A stretch of 45,223 nucleotides of DNA from UBA3792 sp964426415 (lineage in GTDB: Bacteria; Bacillota; Clostridia; Christensenellales; CAG-138): assembly GCA_964426415.1 (NCBI GenBank), contig CAYRQM010000013.1, positions 1 to 45,223 on the forward strand, given 5' to 3'. The position numbers and the translations under genes were made by a program. Numbering within the stretch: the first letter of the stretch is position 1; the number at the start of each line of letters is the position of its first letter. Under the pieces are notes generated by a model. That model was not told the DNA's origin. It did no database searches and saw nothing but the letters and a program-made list of their open reading frames with translations. Positions 1 through 6,759 of the stretch are shown here, piece after piece.

Positions 1-347
1 CAAAACGCGTTTTCGATATGGCGGATCTGTCCGCTGTCCCGATACACCTCGACCACGTCGAACCGCGCCGCCCGTTCCAGCAGATTGTTTTGCTTGAGAT
101 ACGACAGCGCCGCCAGCCGCAAGAAGCGCTGCTTTTGCACGGTGACCGCCTCGCAGGGAAGCCCAAAACCGCCTTCTGAGCGCGTCTTGACCTCGACGAA
201 CACGACCGTGTCGCCGTCCTTTGCAATCAGGTCGATCTCGTGACGCCCCGCCGTGAAGTTGCGTTCCAAGATGCGGTAGCCCTTCTTTTGCAGGGCGCGT
301 GCCGCCATGCGCTCGCCCGCGTCGCCGCGCCGCTTCGCTTCGTTCAT
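1..347 (-). CDS. yraN: YraN/UPF0102 family putative nuclease (partial, C-terminus beyond window)
   Basis: The reading frame starts with ATG at 347 and runs off the left edge, so the C-terminus is missing. The visible ~115 residues match the UPF0102 family of small restriction-nuclease-fold proteins of uncertain cellular role: an N-terminal GDAGE stretch, then a nuclease-like core with EIDLIAKDGDTVVFVEVKTR (Asp, Glu and Lys in the usual PD-(D/E)xK spacing), and a C-terminal RFDVVEVYRDSG segment typical of the family. Its ATG overlaps the rnhB stop (ATGA, 344-347), so it is translationally coupled to rnhB. The rnhB-yraN pairing is common in bacteria. The family call is firm; the biochemical function is not established. 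Confidence 0.9.
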   Translation of the reverse strand, partial: MNEAKRRGDAGERMAARALQKKGYRILERNFTAGRHEIDLIAKDGDTVVFVEVKTRSEGGFGLPCEAVTVQKQRFLRLAALSYLKQNNLLERAARFDVVEVYRDSGQIRHIENAF

Positions 348-967
348 AGCCGTGTGCAAAAGGAGCGTCGATGCAGCGGCGTCAAGCCGAACGTGCGAAT
401 CGCGTCCATGTGCGCCTTGGTGCCGTAGCCCTTGTTTTGCGCGAAGCCGTAGGCGGGATACAGCGCGTCCTGCGCGATCATGTAGCGATCCCGCTCGACC
501 TTTGCCACGATGGACGCCGCCGCTATGGAATAGGAAAGCGCGTCGCCATGCACGATGGCGTGCTGCCGTGCAGAGATGGAAAGCCCCGTCAGCGCGTCGA
601 TCAGGACATCGGTCACGGGCGTCTGCATCTTCGCAAACGCCTCCGAAAAGGCGCGCTTGGTGGCTTCTAATATGTTGATTTCGTCGATGACGTCTGGCCA
701 AACCCACGCCGTTTGCGCCTCGATGCAGGTTGCCAGAATTTGATCGTACAGCAGCGCACGCCGCTTTTCGGAAACCTGCTTGGAATCGTTGACGTAGGAA
801 AGCAGCGGCGTTGGCGGCATGACGACGCAGCCCACCACGACGGGGCCTGCCAAGGGGCCGCGCCCCACCTCGTCCATGCCTGCCACGATGACGCCGTCCT
901 GCGTCCAAAACACGCGATCCCGCGCCGACAGCGCCAACAGGCGCTCGGCTTCATTCTGTCTTGCCAT
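344..967 (-). CDS. rnhB: Ribonuclease HII
   Basis: This 207-residue protein hydrolyses RNA in RNA:DNA hybrids and starts ribonucleotide excision. Acidic active-site residues are visible: GMDEVGRGPLAGP near residues 30-42 (Asp32, Glu33), Asp124 in LIDALTG, and the C-terminal SIAAASIVAKVERD block near 147-160. The DSK motif that contacts substrate is at 61-63. Length is normal for the family. The ATG at 967 lies inside the end of rbgA (17-base overlap), and yraN overlaps its stop, so the three form a coupled rbgA-rnhB-yraN unit, as in Bacillus (rbgA-rnhB). Confidence 0.96.
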   Translation of the reverse strand: MARQNEAERLLALSARDRVFWTQDGVIVAGMDEVGRGPLAGPVVVGCVVMPPTPLLSYVNDSKQVSEKRRALLYDQILATCIEAQTAWVWPDVIDEINILEATKRAFSEAFAKMQTPVTDVLIDALTGLSISARQHAIVHGDALSYSIAAASIVAKVERDRYMIAQDALYPAYGFAQNKGYGTKAHMDAIRTFGLTPLHRRSFCTRL

Positions 968-1817
968 GGTCTGCCTCCGACGGCGTTTCCAGCGTGACGC
1001 GCGCGATTTTGCCGCCGCGGAATTCGTCCAGCACGATGCGCGCCGCCCGTTCGGTGTCGTACACGCCGCCGCGCAGGATAAACCCGCGGCTGCGCGCCAC
1101 CGCTTCCAATAATTCGGCGTCCGCTGTGTCCGCTGTAATCTTTGCGTAGCGTGCCGACAGCTGTTCGGGTGCGAGCGTCCGAAGCGTCACCAAAAGCGCC
1201 TGTGCCAGCTCCTCGATGCTGAGAATCTCGTCGTTGATGGAGCCCAAAAACGCCAAGTGCGTGGCGAGCCGATTGTCCTCTAACTTGGGCCAAAGCAGAC
1301 CGGGCGAATCGAGTAGCTCCAAATGCGGCGTCACCTTCACCCATTGCTTGCCCTTTGTCACGCCGGGACGATCGCCCGTTTGCGTACGGTTTTGCCCCGC
1401 GATGCGGTTGATGAAGGTGGACTTGCCCACGTTCGGAATGCCCACCACCAGCACACGGACGGTTTTTTGGATGCCCTTTTCCTGCATCCGCGCAACACGC
1501 TCTGCCGTCGCTTCTTCGATGAGGCGGATGGCTTGCTGCTTGCCGCTGTTGGAGGTGGAGGTGATCTCGCACGCTGCCACGCCCATGGCGCGATAGGCTG
1601 CCGTCCAGCGCTTGTTTTGCACGGGATCGGCAAGGTCTGCCTTGTTCAGCAGCACGACCCGCGTCTTGTTGGCGAACAGGTCGTCAAAATCGGGGTTGCG
1701 CGACGCCAGCGGCGCCCGTGCGTCCACCACTTCCGCCACCACGTCGATAAGCTTGAGATTCTCTTGCAGCATACGGCGCGCTTTCGCCATATGCCCCGGA
1801 TACCAGTTGATTTGCAT
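951..1817 (-). CDS. rbgA: Ribosome biogenesis GTPase RbgA (YlqF)
   Basis: A 288-residue circularly permuted GTPase needed for late assembly of the 50S subunit. The permuted motif order is visible: G4 NKAD at 58-61 comes before G1 GIPNVGKST at about 126-134 and G3 DSPG at 170-173. The N-terminus MQINWYPGHMAKARRM is characteristic of the family, and the C-terminal ~100 residues form the RNA-binding ANTAR-like domain. It sits downstream of rplS, past a strong terminator (1911-1939), so it probably has its own promoter. A weak CATAAT lies at 1847-1852 but no convincing -35 was found. It overlaps rnhB. Confidence 0.96.
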   Translation of the reverse strand: MQINWYPGHMAKARRMLQENLKLIDVVAEVVDARAPLASRNPDFDDLFANKTRVVLLNKADLADPVQNKRWTAAYRAMGVAACEITSTSNSGKQQAIRLIEEATAERVARMQEKGIQKTVRVLVVGIPNVGKSTFINRIAGQNRTQTGDRPGVTKGKQWVKVTPHLELLDSPGLLWPKLEDNRLATHLAFLGSINDEILSIEELAQALLVTLRTLAPEQLSARYAKITADTADAELLEAVARSRGFILRGGVYDTERAARIVLDEFRGGKIARVTLETPSEADHGKTE

Positions 1818-1910
1818 AGTGTTCTTCCCATTCTGCCGTTTTTTCTATTATGCACGTTTTTGGGTGAAAATGGAAGTGCCAATCCGCACTTTCTTCTCGC
1901 CGCTTCTGAC

Positions 1911-1939
1911 AAAAAAGAGACGGTGCAAAGACCGTCTCT
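1911..1939 (-). terminator. Intrinsic terminator after rplS
   Basis: The arms AGAGACGGT (1916-1924) and ACCGTCTCT (1931-1939) pair perfectly around a 6-base loop. On the minus strand the stem is followed by six T residues (complement of 1911-1916). It begins 17 bases after the rplS stop codon and closes the ylxM-to-rplS transcript. Confidence 0.9.
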
Positions 1940-1955
1940 GAAAAGTTTGATGGAA

Positions 1956-2318
1956 TTACTTTTCCCGATTATCCACGATGCGCTCGCGGATCTTGGCTGC
2001 CTTGCCGCTTCTGTCGCGCAGGTAGTACAGCTTGGCTCTGCGGACGACGCCGTGACGCACGACCTCGATGCGGCCGATGCGCGGGCTGTGGTACGGGAAG
2101 GTACGCTCTACGCCGATGCCGTAGGACATACGACGAACGGTGAACGACTTGCGCACGCCGCCGCCTTGGATCTTGATGACGATGCCTTCGAAGTTTTGCA
2201 GTCTCTCACGAGTGCCTTCAATGACCTTAACGAAAACGCGGACGGTATCGCCGATTTCCAGTGCGGGCAGATCGCTGCGGAGCTGCTCTTTTTCGAGTTC
2301 ACGAATGATGTCTGACAT
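1956..2318 (-). CDS. rplS: 50S ribosomal protein L19
   Basis: A 120-residue protein beginning MSDIIRELEKEQLRSD and containing the L19 signature blocks around FEGIVIKIQGGGVRKSFTVRR and RAKLYYLRDRSGKAAKIRER. L19 sits at the 30S-50S interface. The start at 2318 is chosen over in-frame upstream codons because AAAGGAG lies just before it and it gives the usual family length. It is the last gene of the ffh-rpsP-rimM-trmD cluster. It also has its own promoter at 2401-2429 in the trmD-rplS gap, so it can be made at higher levels than trmD. Confidence 0.98.
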   Translation of the reverse strand: MSDIIRELEKEQLRSDLPALEIGDTVRVFVKVIEGTRERLQNFEGIVIKIQGGGVRKSFTVRRMSYGIGVERTFPYHSPRIGRIEVVRHGVVRRAKLYYLRDRSGKAAKIRERIVDNREK

Positions 2319-2400
2319 GGTTAATTTTACTCCTTTTGATGTTGAATCATAGGCGTTCACGATCAGATTCGTCGGCGGACCGCCCAATGTCGCAAAGCGC

Positions 2401-2429
2401 ATTATAACACGCGCACGCGCAGATTGCAA
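2401..2429 (-). promoter_or_regulatory. Sigma-A-type promoter for rplS
   Basis: On the minus strand a -35 TTGCAA (2424-2429) is separated by 17 bases from a perfect TATAAT (2401-2406). A TG dinucleotide one base upstream of the -10 makes it an extended -10 promoter. Transcription should begin near 2394, giving a leader of about 75 bases before rplS. The leader contains a short GGCGG/CCGCC hairpin near 2379-2389. Confidence 0.8.
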
Positions 2430-2439
2430 CCCCCATTTT

Positions 2440-3132
2440 TCAGGGATTTTGCTGTTTTCCGAAGGTTCCGAGCAGCGCGGGACGCATGGCGCGCGTCTTT
2501 TCGATGGACTGCGCTTTGCGCCAGCTTTCGATCTTGGCGTGATGGCCGTTGAGCAGCACGTCGGGAACCGCCATCTCGCGGAACACGGCGGGACGCGTGT
2601 ATTGCGGATACTCCAATAGCCCGTTGCTGTGGGATTCGTCCTCGGCGCTCTCCTCGCTGCCCAAAACGCCCGGCACAAAGCGGGACACGCAGTCCACCAG
2701 CACCATGGCGGGCAGCTCGCCGCCCGTCAAAACGTAGTCGCCGATGGACAGCTCCTCGTCGATGACTTGGGAAACGCGCTCGTCCACGCCCTCGTAATGC
2801 CCGCAAAGCAGCACCAGGCGCGGCTCCTTTGCCAATGCGCGGGCGCGTTCGGGCGTCAACAGCCTGCCCCGCGGCGTCAGCAAAATGCGATGGCACGGCG
2901 CGTCCATAGTTACCGCTTCCATGCAGTCAAAGATGGGCTGCGCCATCATCACCATGCCTGCGCCGCCGCCGAAGGGGTAGTCGTCGGTTTTCTTGTGCTT
3001 GTTGTCCGCATAGTCGCGGATGTTGTGCAGATGGATGTCCAAAAGCCCGTTGGCTTGCGCTCTGCCCAGCATGCTGGCGCCGAACACGCCGTCGAACATT
3101 TCGGGAAACAGCGTGAGAATGTCAATCTGCAA
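2440..3132 (-). CDS. trmD: tRNA (guanine-N1-)-methyltransferase TrmD
   Basis: A 230-residue SPOUT-class enzyme that methylates G37 of tRNAs reading CNN and some other codons, using SAM and preventing +1 frameshifting. The family start QIDILTLFPEMF, the DDYPFGGGAGMVM block and the trefoil-knot region LCGHYEGVDERV...SIGDYVLTGGE are all present. The codon giving the family N-terminus is TTG (3130-3132), preceded by GGAGG at a workable distance; no upstream ATG fits. It overlaps the end of rimM by 11 bases, the common rimM-trmD arrangement. Confidence 0.97.
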   Translation of the reverse strand: MQIDILTLFPEMFDGVFGASMLGRAQANGLLDIHLHNIRDYADNKHKKTDDYPFGGGAGMVMMAQPIFDCMEAVTMDAPCHRILLTPRGRLLTPERARALAKEPRLVLLCGHYEGVDERVSQVIDEELSIGDYVLTGGELPAMVLVDCVSRFVPGVLGSEESAEDESHSNGLLEYPQYTRPAVFREMAVPDVLLNGHHAKIESWRKAQSIEKTRAMRPALLGTFGKQQNP

Positions 3133-3640
3133 ACAGACCCACCTCCTGCAAAATCGCCGCGTCGAACACGATGCGCTTGTTTGGCGTGTCCACCTCGTGC
3201 AGCACGCGCCTTAACGCCGGAACCATCAGCTTGCCGCCGTCGATTTCGTACACGTCGTTTGCGCCCGTTTCCAACACGTCGGTCAGCTTGCCGTAATCGT
3301 TGCCCGCGGTGTCGCTGACTTCGCAGCCGATGAGGTCGGCGACGAAATAGGTGAATGCGGGCAGCTTGACCGTATGTGCGCGATCCACGCACAGGTAGAC
3401 GCTGCGCAGCGCCTGCGCCTGTTCGGGCGTATCGTAGCCTTCGATTTGCAGCAGCACGGCGTCTTTAGAAAGGGACGATACCGCAAGCTGCACGGGGACA
3501 TAGTGCCCGTGCAACTCTAAGTATGCCGTTTGTAAGCCGCGAAAACGGCGGAAGTCGTCGGTCAGCGGTTCGACCTTGACCGCGCCATGCACGCCGTGCG
3601 GCCGTGTGATGACGCCGATGCGCAGGAATGGGGCGTTCAC
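3122..3640 (-). CDS. rimM: 16S rRNA processing protein RimM
   Basis: A 172-residue assembly factor for the 30S head that binds S19. The N-terminal RimM barrel is recognisable from LRIGVITRPHGVHGAVKVEPLTDD. The PRC-barrel half follows from about residue 95 (TYFVADLIGCEV, then VLETGANDVYEID). The start is GTG at 3638-3640, overlapping the khpA stop as GTGA, so the two are coupled. Length is typical. It lies in the usual rpsP-khpA-rimM-trmD order. Confidence 0.96.
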   Translation of the reverse strand: MNAPFLRIGVITRPHGVHGAVKVEPLTDDFRRFRGLQTAYLELHGHYVPVQLAVSSLSKDAVLLQIEGYDTPEQAQALRSVYLCVDRAHTVKLPAFTYFVADLIGCEVSDTAGNDYGKLTDVLETGANDVYEIDGGKLMVPALRRVLHEVDTPNKRIVFDAAILQEVGLFAD

Positions 3641-3864
3641 AGAATGTCGACAACGACCTTCTTTTCGTCGTTGATGGACGCCGCCTTGACGACGGTGCGG
3701 ATCGCCTTTGCGATCTTACCCTGCCTGCCGATGACCTTGCCCGTATCTTCGGGATCCACCGTCAGCTCGATGACGATGCTGTCCGGCTCTTCCCGCTTGG
3801 TGACCTGCACCGCTTCGGGATGGTCTACAAGGCTCTTGGCGATGTATTCTACCAATTTGTCCAT
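3637..3864 (-). CDS. khpA: KH-domain RNA-binding protein KhpA (YlqC)
   Basis: A 75-residue protein made almost entirely of one KH domain, with the GxxG loop in GKVIGRQGKIAKAIR near residues 42-56. In Gram-positive bacteria KhpA pairs with KhpB to bind RNA and influence cell elongation and division. It sits between rpsP and rimM, its usual place, and ends in a GTGA overlap with rimM. Confidence 0.94.
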   Translation of the reverse strand: MDKLVEYIAKSLVDHPEAVQVTKREEPDSIVIELTVDPEDTGKVIGRQGKIAKAIRTVVKAASINDEKKVVVDIL

Positions 3865-3877
3865 TGCAGTCCTCGGA

Positions 3878-4120
3878 TTATTCGATCGCGCCGCTCTTCT
3901 TGAGCAGGGAACGAACGGTCTCGGTGGGCTGTGCGCCCTTCTTCATCCAATCCGCTGCGCGCTCGTTGTCAACCTTCAGGGCAACGGGTTCGCTGGTGGG
4001 ATTGTAGTAGCCCAGTTCCTCGACGAACGCGCCATTGCGGGGCGCTCTGGAATCGGCAACGATGATGCGGTAGAACGGCGCCTTCTTTGCGCCCATTCTT
4101 CTGAGTCTGATCTTCAACAT
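3878..4120 (-). CDS. rpsP: 30S ribosomal protein S16
   Basis: An 80-residue S16 with the family opening MLKIRLRRMGAKKAPFYRIIVADSR. It binds 16S rRNA early in 30S assembly. The gene is 13 bases upstream of khpA and 59 bases downstream of ffh, as in many Firmicutes. A GGAGG-type ribosome binding site precedes the ATG at 4120. Confidence 0.98.
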   Translation of the reverse strand: MLKIRLRRMGAKKAPFYRIIVADSRAPRNGAFVEELGYYNPTSEPVALKVDNERAADWMKKGAQPTETVRSLLKKSGAIE

Positions 4121-4179
4121 GTGGTTATTCCTCCATTTTTTGTTGTGTCTCTATCGAAATCGGCGAACCGTTTTCGTCC

Positions 4180-5517
4180 TTAAAATCGGAAGGGCATCCC
4201 GCCGCGCCCCTTCTTGCGCTTGAGCTTGCCGCCCGTCATTTGCTTCATCATTTTGCGGGAGGCTTCGAATTGGTTCATCAAGCGGTTGACGTCTTGGATG
4301 GTGGTGCCGCTGCCCTTGGCGATACGCCTGCGCCGCGACGCGTTGAGCACGTCGGGATTGTTGCGCTCCTGCATCGTCATGGCTTGGATGATCGCCTTTG
4401 TGCGTCCCATCGCCTTTTCGTCGATGGAGACGTTGCCCAGCTGTCCGCTCATGCCCGGCACCATCTTGAGGATGTCCTCCATGGAGCCCATGCCGCTCAT
4501 CTGCTCCATTTGGTCGAGGAAATCGTCCAGCGTGAAGCTGTCGGTGCGCATTTTCTTTTCCAGCTCGGCGGCTTTTTTCTGGTCGAACGCCTGCTCCGCC
4601 TTCTCGATGAGGGTGAGCATATCGCCCATGCCCAAGATGCGGCTTGCCATGCGGTCGGGATGGAACGGCTCCAAGTCGGTGAGCTTCTCGCCCACGCCCG
4701 CCAGCTTGATGGGCTTGCCCGTGACCGCACGCACCGAAAGCGCCGCGCCGCCGCGGGTATCGCCGTCCAGCTTGGTCAGCACCACGCCCGTCAGCGGCAC
4801 CGTTTCGTTGAACGCTTTTGCCACGTTCACGGCGTCTTGCCCCGTCATGGCGTCCACCACCAAGAGAATCTCGGCAGGTTGACACGCGTCACGAATGCGA
4901 ATCAGCTCCTGCATCATGTCGCCGTCGATGTGCAAACGGCCTGCCGTATCCACAATGACCACGTCGCGGAAGGTGCGCTGCGCCTCGGCAATCGCCTCTT
5001 TGACCGTCAGAACCGGGTCTTGCGTGCCATGCTCGTAGACGGGCGTTTCCGCCTTGGCGCCTACGACCTTGAGCTGCTCGATGGCGGCGGGGCGGTAGAT
5101 GTCGCACGCGCAAAGCAGCGTGCTTTTGCCATATTGCTTCTTGAGCAGGATGGCGAGCTTGCCGCACATGGTCGTCTTGCCCGCGCCCTGCAGACCTGCC
5201 ATGAGGATGACGGCTGGCTTTTTGGAGCCGAACTCCAGCTTGGCGTTGGCGCCGCCCATCAGGGACGTTAATTCTTCGTTGACGATTTTGATGATCATTT
5301 GCCCCGGCGAGAGGCTTTCCAATACATCGGCGCCGACGGCGCGTGCTTCCACACGCTTGACGAAATCTTTGACGACAAGGAAATTGACGTCCGCCTCCAA
5401 AAGCGCCAGCTTGATCTCGCGCATGGCTTCGTGGACTTCTTTTTCGCTCAGCCGTCCTTTGCCCGTCAGCTTCTTAAAGACGCTTTGCAGCTTGGATGCG
5501 ATGCCTTCAAATGCCAT
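4180..5517 (-). CDS. ffh: Signal recognition particle GTPase Ffh
   Basis: A 445-residue protein that binds signal peptides on nascent chains and, with 4.5S RNA, delivers them to FtsY. The N domain starts MAFEGIASKLQSVFKKL. G1 is GLQGAGKTT at about 108-116, followed by the DTAGRLHIDGDMM and TKLDGDTRGG motifs. The C-terminal M domain is methionine-rich and holds the RNA-binding stretch around RRRRIAKGSGTTIQDVNRL. The start at 5517 is preferred over an in-frame codon further upstream (to 5604) because it matches the family N-terminus and has GGGAGG before it. It overlaps the end of ylxM by 11 bases. Confidence 0.97.
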   Translation of the reverse strand: MAFEGIASKLQSVFKKLTGKGRLSEKEVHEAMREIKLALLEADVNFLVVKDFVKRVEARAVGADVLESLSPGQMIIKIVNEELTSLMGGANAKLEFGSKKPAVILMAGLQGAGKTTMCGKLAILLKKQYGKSTLLCACDIYRPAAIEQLKVVGAKAETPVYEHGTQDPVLTVKEAIAEAQRTFRDVVIVDTAGRLHIDGDMMQELIRIRDACQPAEILLVVDAMTGQDAVNVAKAFNETVPLTGVVLTKLDGDTRGGAALSVRAVTGKPIKLAGVGEKLTDLEPFHPDRMASRILGMGDMLTLIEKAEQAFDQKKAAELEKKMRTDSFTLDDFLDQMEQMSGMGSMEDILKMVPGMSGQLGNVSIDEKAMGRTKAIIQAMTMQERNNPDVLNASRRRRIAKGSGTTIQDVNRLMNQFEASRKMMKQMTGGKLKRKKGRGGMPFRF

Positions 5518-5863
5518 CTTCGTCCTCCCATGTCCCAAGAAGGGATGCAATGTAGCCATTGAGCGCCGCCCGTTCCCCGTCGGGGATCGGTGCGCTTGCA
5601 ACATACCGCGTCATGCGATGCAAAATGGTCTGCTGCTCGCTGCGCGTTTGGATAAGCCCAATGGCGTCCTCCAACGTGCGCAGCTGCTGCTCGCCGCGAT
5701 GCAGTGTGTCCCGCACGCCTTGCCGCGAAATGCCTTCGCGCTCGGCGATCTCGGAGAGAGAGCAATTCTCGTCCGCATATTGGCTCATGATGCTCTGCTG
5801 CCGCGCCGTCAACATCGCGCCGTAGCAATCCAACAAAGCCCCCAATTCGAACAAACGCTCCAT
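5507..5863 (-). CDS. ylxM: YlxM-family helix-turn-helix protein, putative SRP partner
   Basis: A 118-residue protein with a sigma-70 region-4-like helix-turn-helix near residues 18-58 (LTARQQSIMSQYADENCSLSEIAE..GISRQGVRD). YlxM proteins are nearly always encoded just before ffh; streptococcal members have been linked to modulating SRP activity. The ATG at 5863 is chosen over a GTG two codons upstream because GGAG lies 5 bases before it. It is the first gene of the ffh operon and lies just behind a strong promoter and a perfect palindrome. Confidence 0.92.
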   Translation of the reverse strand: MERLFELGALLDCYGAMLTARQQSIMSQYADENCSLSEIAEREGISRQGVRDTLHRGEQQLRTLEDAIGLIQTRSEQQTILHRMTRYVASAPIPDGERAALNGYIASLLGTWEDEDGI

Positions 5864-5875
5864 ACGCACTCCATG

Positions 5876-5899
5876 GTGTAAAGCGTTATCCCTTTACAC
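5876..5899 (-). promoter_or_regulatory. Perfect 8-bp palindrome at the 5' end of the ylxM-ffh transcript
   Basis: GTGTAAAG (5876-5883) and CTTTACAC (5892-5899) are exact inverted repeats separated by 8 bases. The predicted start of transcription is close to 5899-5901, so this would be either the first ~24 bases of the mRNA (a 5'-terminal hairpin) or an operator for a dimeric repressor. It ends 13 bases before the ylxM ATG, close to the GGAG at 5868-5872. Confidence 0.6.
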
Positions 5900-5906
5900 T
5901 TCGCTT

Positions 5907-5934
5907 ATTATACCCGACTTTCGGCGTTTGTCAA
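5907..5934 (-). promoter_or_regulatory. Near-consensus sigma-A promoter for ylxM-ffh-...-rplS
   Basis: Minus-strand TTGACA (5929-5934, perfect -35), a 16-base spacer, and TATAAT (5907-5912, perfect -10). It is the strongest-looking promoter in the window and places the start of transcription near 5900, immediately ahead of ylxM. Confidence 0.92.
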
Positions 5935-6071
5935 GAGGGGTGATGAGAAAAAGTTTGGGAAGGATCGCCGTGCACATGCAACCCCGCAAAGAAATCCAAG
6001 CAGCCTCAAGTATCGTGTACACGGGTTTCCCAATGCAAATGTCAACAAATCCGCGTGTTTCCCGCCCCGTG

Positions 6072-6155
6072 TTGTCATTCTGTAGGGGCAGATACCATCT
6101 GCCCGCCGTGTGCAGCTTGCACGCGAGATCCTTCGGCACAGCCTCAGGATGACAA
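6072..6155. repeat. MITE-like 84-bp element with imperfect inverted ends
   Basis: The element begins TTGTCATTCTG and ends CAGGATGACAA, inverted repeats with one mismatch. Its interior holds TGTAGGGGCAGATACCATC (6081-6099), followed by CGCGAGATCCTTCGGC and CCTCAGGATGACA, a pattern I recognise as a recurrent intergenic repeat type in gut Clostridia genomes. There is no coding potential. Non-autonomous mobility is inferred only from the inverted ends. Confidence 0.55.
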
Positions 6156-6207
6156 ATGGGTGGTATTTGCGTTCCTATTCATAAGGTCGTGTGCACAAGC
6201 ACGGGCT

Positions 6208-6230
6208 GGCGGATGGTATCCGCCCCTACA
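6208..6230 (-). repeat. Inverted partner of the TGTAGGGGC...ATACCATC motif
   Basis: Read on the minus strand this is TGTAGGGGCGGATACCATCC plus GCC. It matches 6081-6107 with two or three substitutions, and the similarity continues weakly for about 15 more bases. Together the two copies form a ~150-base inverted pair. Confidence 0.6.
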
Positions 6231-6259
6231 AAATGCGGGTGTTTTGGGAATCTCTTCCC

Positions 6260-6442
6260 CGAAAAGCGTGTACACGGGTGTCCCCGGAAAAGGAAACAGG
6301 GCGTTTTGCGCGCCCCTCCCCGAAAAGCGTGTAAACGGGTGTTCCCGCAAAAGGTTGGTAGCGCCGCAGTCGCCCCTTCCCCGAAAAACGTGTAAACGGG
6401 TGTTCCCGCAAAAGGTTGGTAGCGCCGCGTAGGCGTCGTGAG
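6260..6442. repeat. Tandem array of three 61-bp units
   Basis: Units begin at 6260, 6321 and 6382, exactly 61 bases apart. The core CGAAAARCGTGTAAACGGGT continues as GTTCCCGCAAAAGGTTGGTA, then GCGCCGC; copies 2 and 3 are almost identical over 47 bases and copy 1 is more diverged. The core contains a small CGGG/CCCG hairpin. Because 61 is not a multiple of three, each copy is in a different reading frame, which argues against a protein repeat. A related copy in the opposite orientation lies at 45108-45195. Confidence 0.85.
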
Positions 6443-6474
6443 GGCGCTTGCAACCGAACAGCCGAAGCGAGCGC

Positions 6475-6700
6475 GTGACCTTTTGCGGAGAGGCGGCGCG
6501 ACGGAGCAGACGAACGGCGCTTTCCGCAGAAAGTGCCGTAAGTTACGCGAAGTCCGCGCCGACGAGCGTGACCTTTTGCGGAGAGGCGGCGCGACGGAGT
6601 AGACGAACGGCGCTTTCCGCAGAAAGTGCCGTAAGTTACGCGAAGTCCGCGCCGACGAGCGTGACCTTTTGCGGAGAGGAGGCGCGACGGAACGGGCGAA
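6475..6700. repeat. Tandem array of about 2.4 units of 93 bp
   Basis: Units start at 6475, 6568 and 6661 with GTGACCTTTTGCGGAGAGG. Copies 1 and 2 differ at about one position over 93 bases; copy 3 is truncated and diverges after about 40 bases. Each full unit contains a hairpin (CGGCGCTTTC / GAAAGTGCCG around CGCA, one G-T pair). The ACCTTTTGCGG core is the inverse of CCGCAAAAGGT in the neighbouring 61-bp array, so the two arrays face each other. Confidence 0.85.
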
Positions 6701-6759
6701 CAATGGCGGATGGGGCAAAGCCGAAGAAGCCGTTGCGAACGAAGTGCAGTCCGCGCCGC

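Larger units (their letters stand above)
5935..6759. other. 825-base gene-free region between ftsY and the ylxM promoter, filled with repeats
   Basis: No convincing gene is present on either strand. The region contains a degenerate single copy of the 61-bp unit (GTGTACACGGGTTTCCC at about 6015-6031), a MITE-like element (6072-6155), a second inverted partner (6208-6230), a three-copy 61-bp array (6260-6442) and a 2.4-copy 93-bp array (6475-6700). Open frames across the arrays exist on both strands but show no ribosome binding site or natural composition. In Bacillus, ftsY and ylxM are close neighbours, so this block looks inserted or expanded. Confidence 0.75.

Noticed and set aside
1847..1852. 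CATAAT as a promoter -10 for rbgA
   Set aside because: No acceptable -35 lies at 16-18 bases, so the promoter for rbgA remains unassigned.
6260..6442. CRISPR-like appearance of the 61-bp array
   Set aside because: Only three units, the similar part is about 47 bases with 14-base variable pieces, one unit is diverged and no cas gene is present.
6179..6718. Open frames spanning the 61-bp and 93-bp arrays on both strands (up to 179 codons)
   Set aside because: No ribosome binding site, Arg/Pro/Ser-rich composition, and the 61-bp period shifts frame in each copy, so the open frames come from GC-rich repeats, not a repeat protein.
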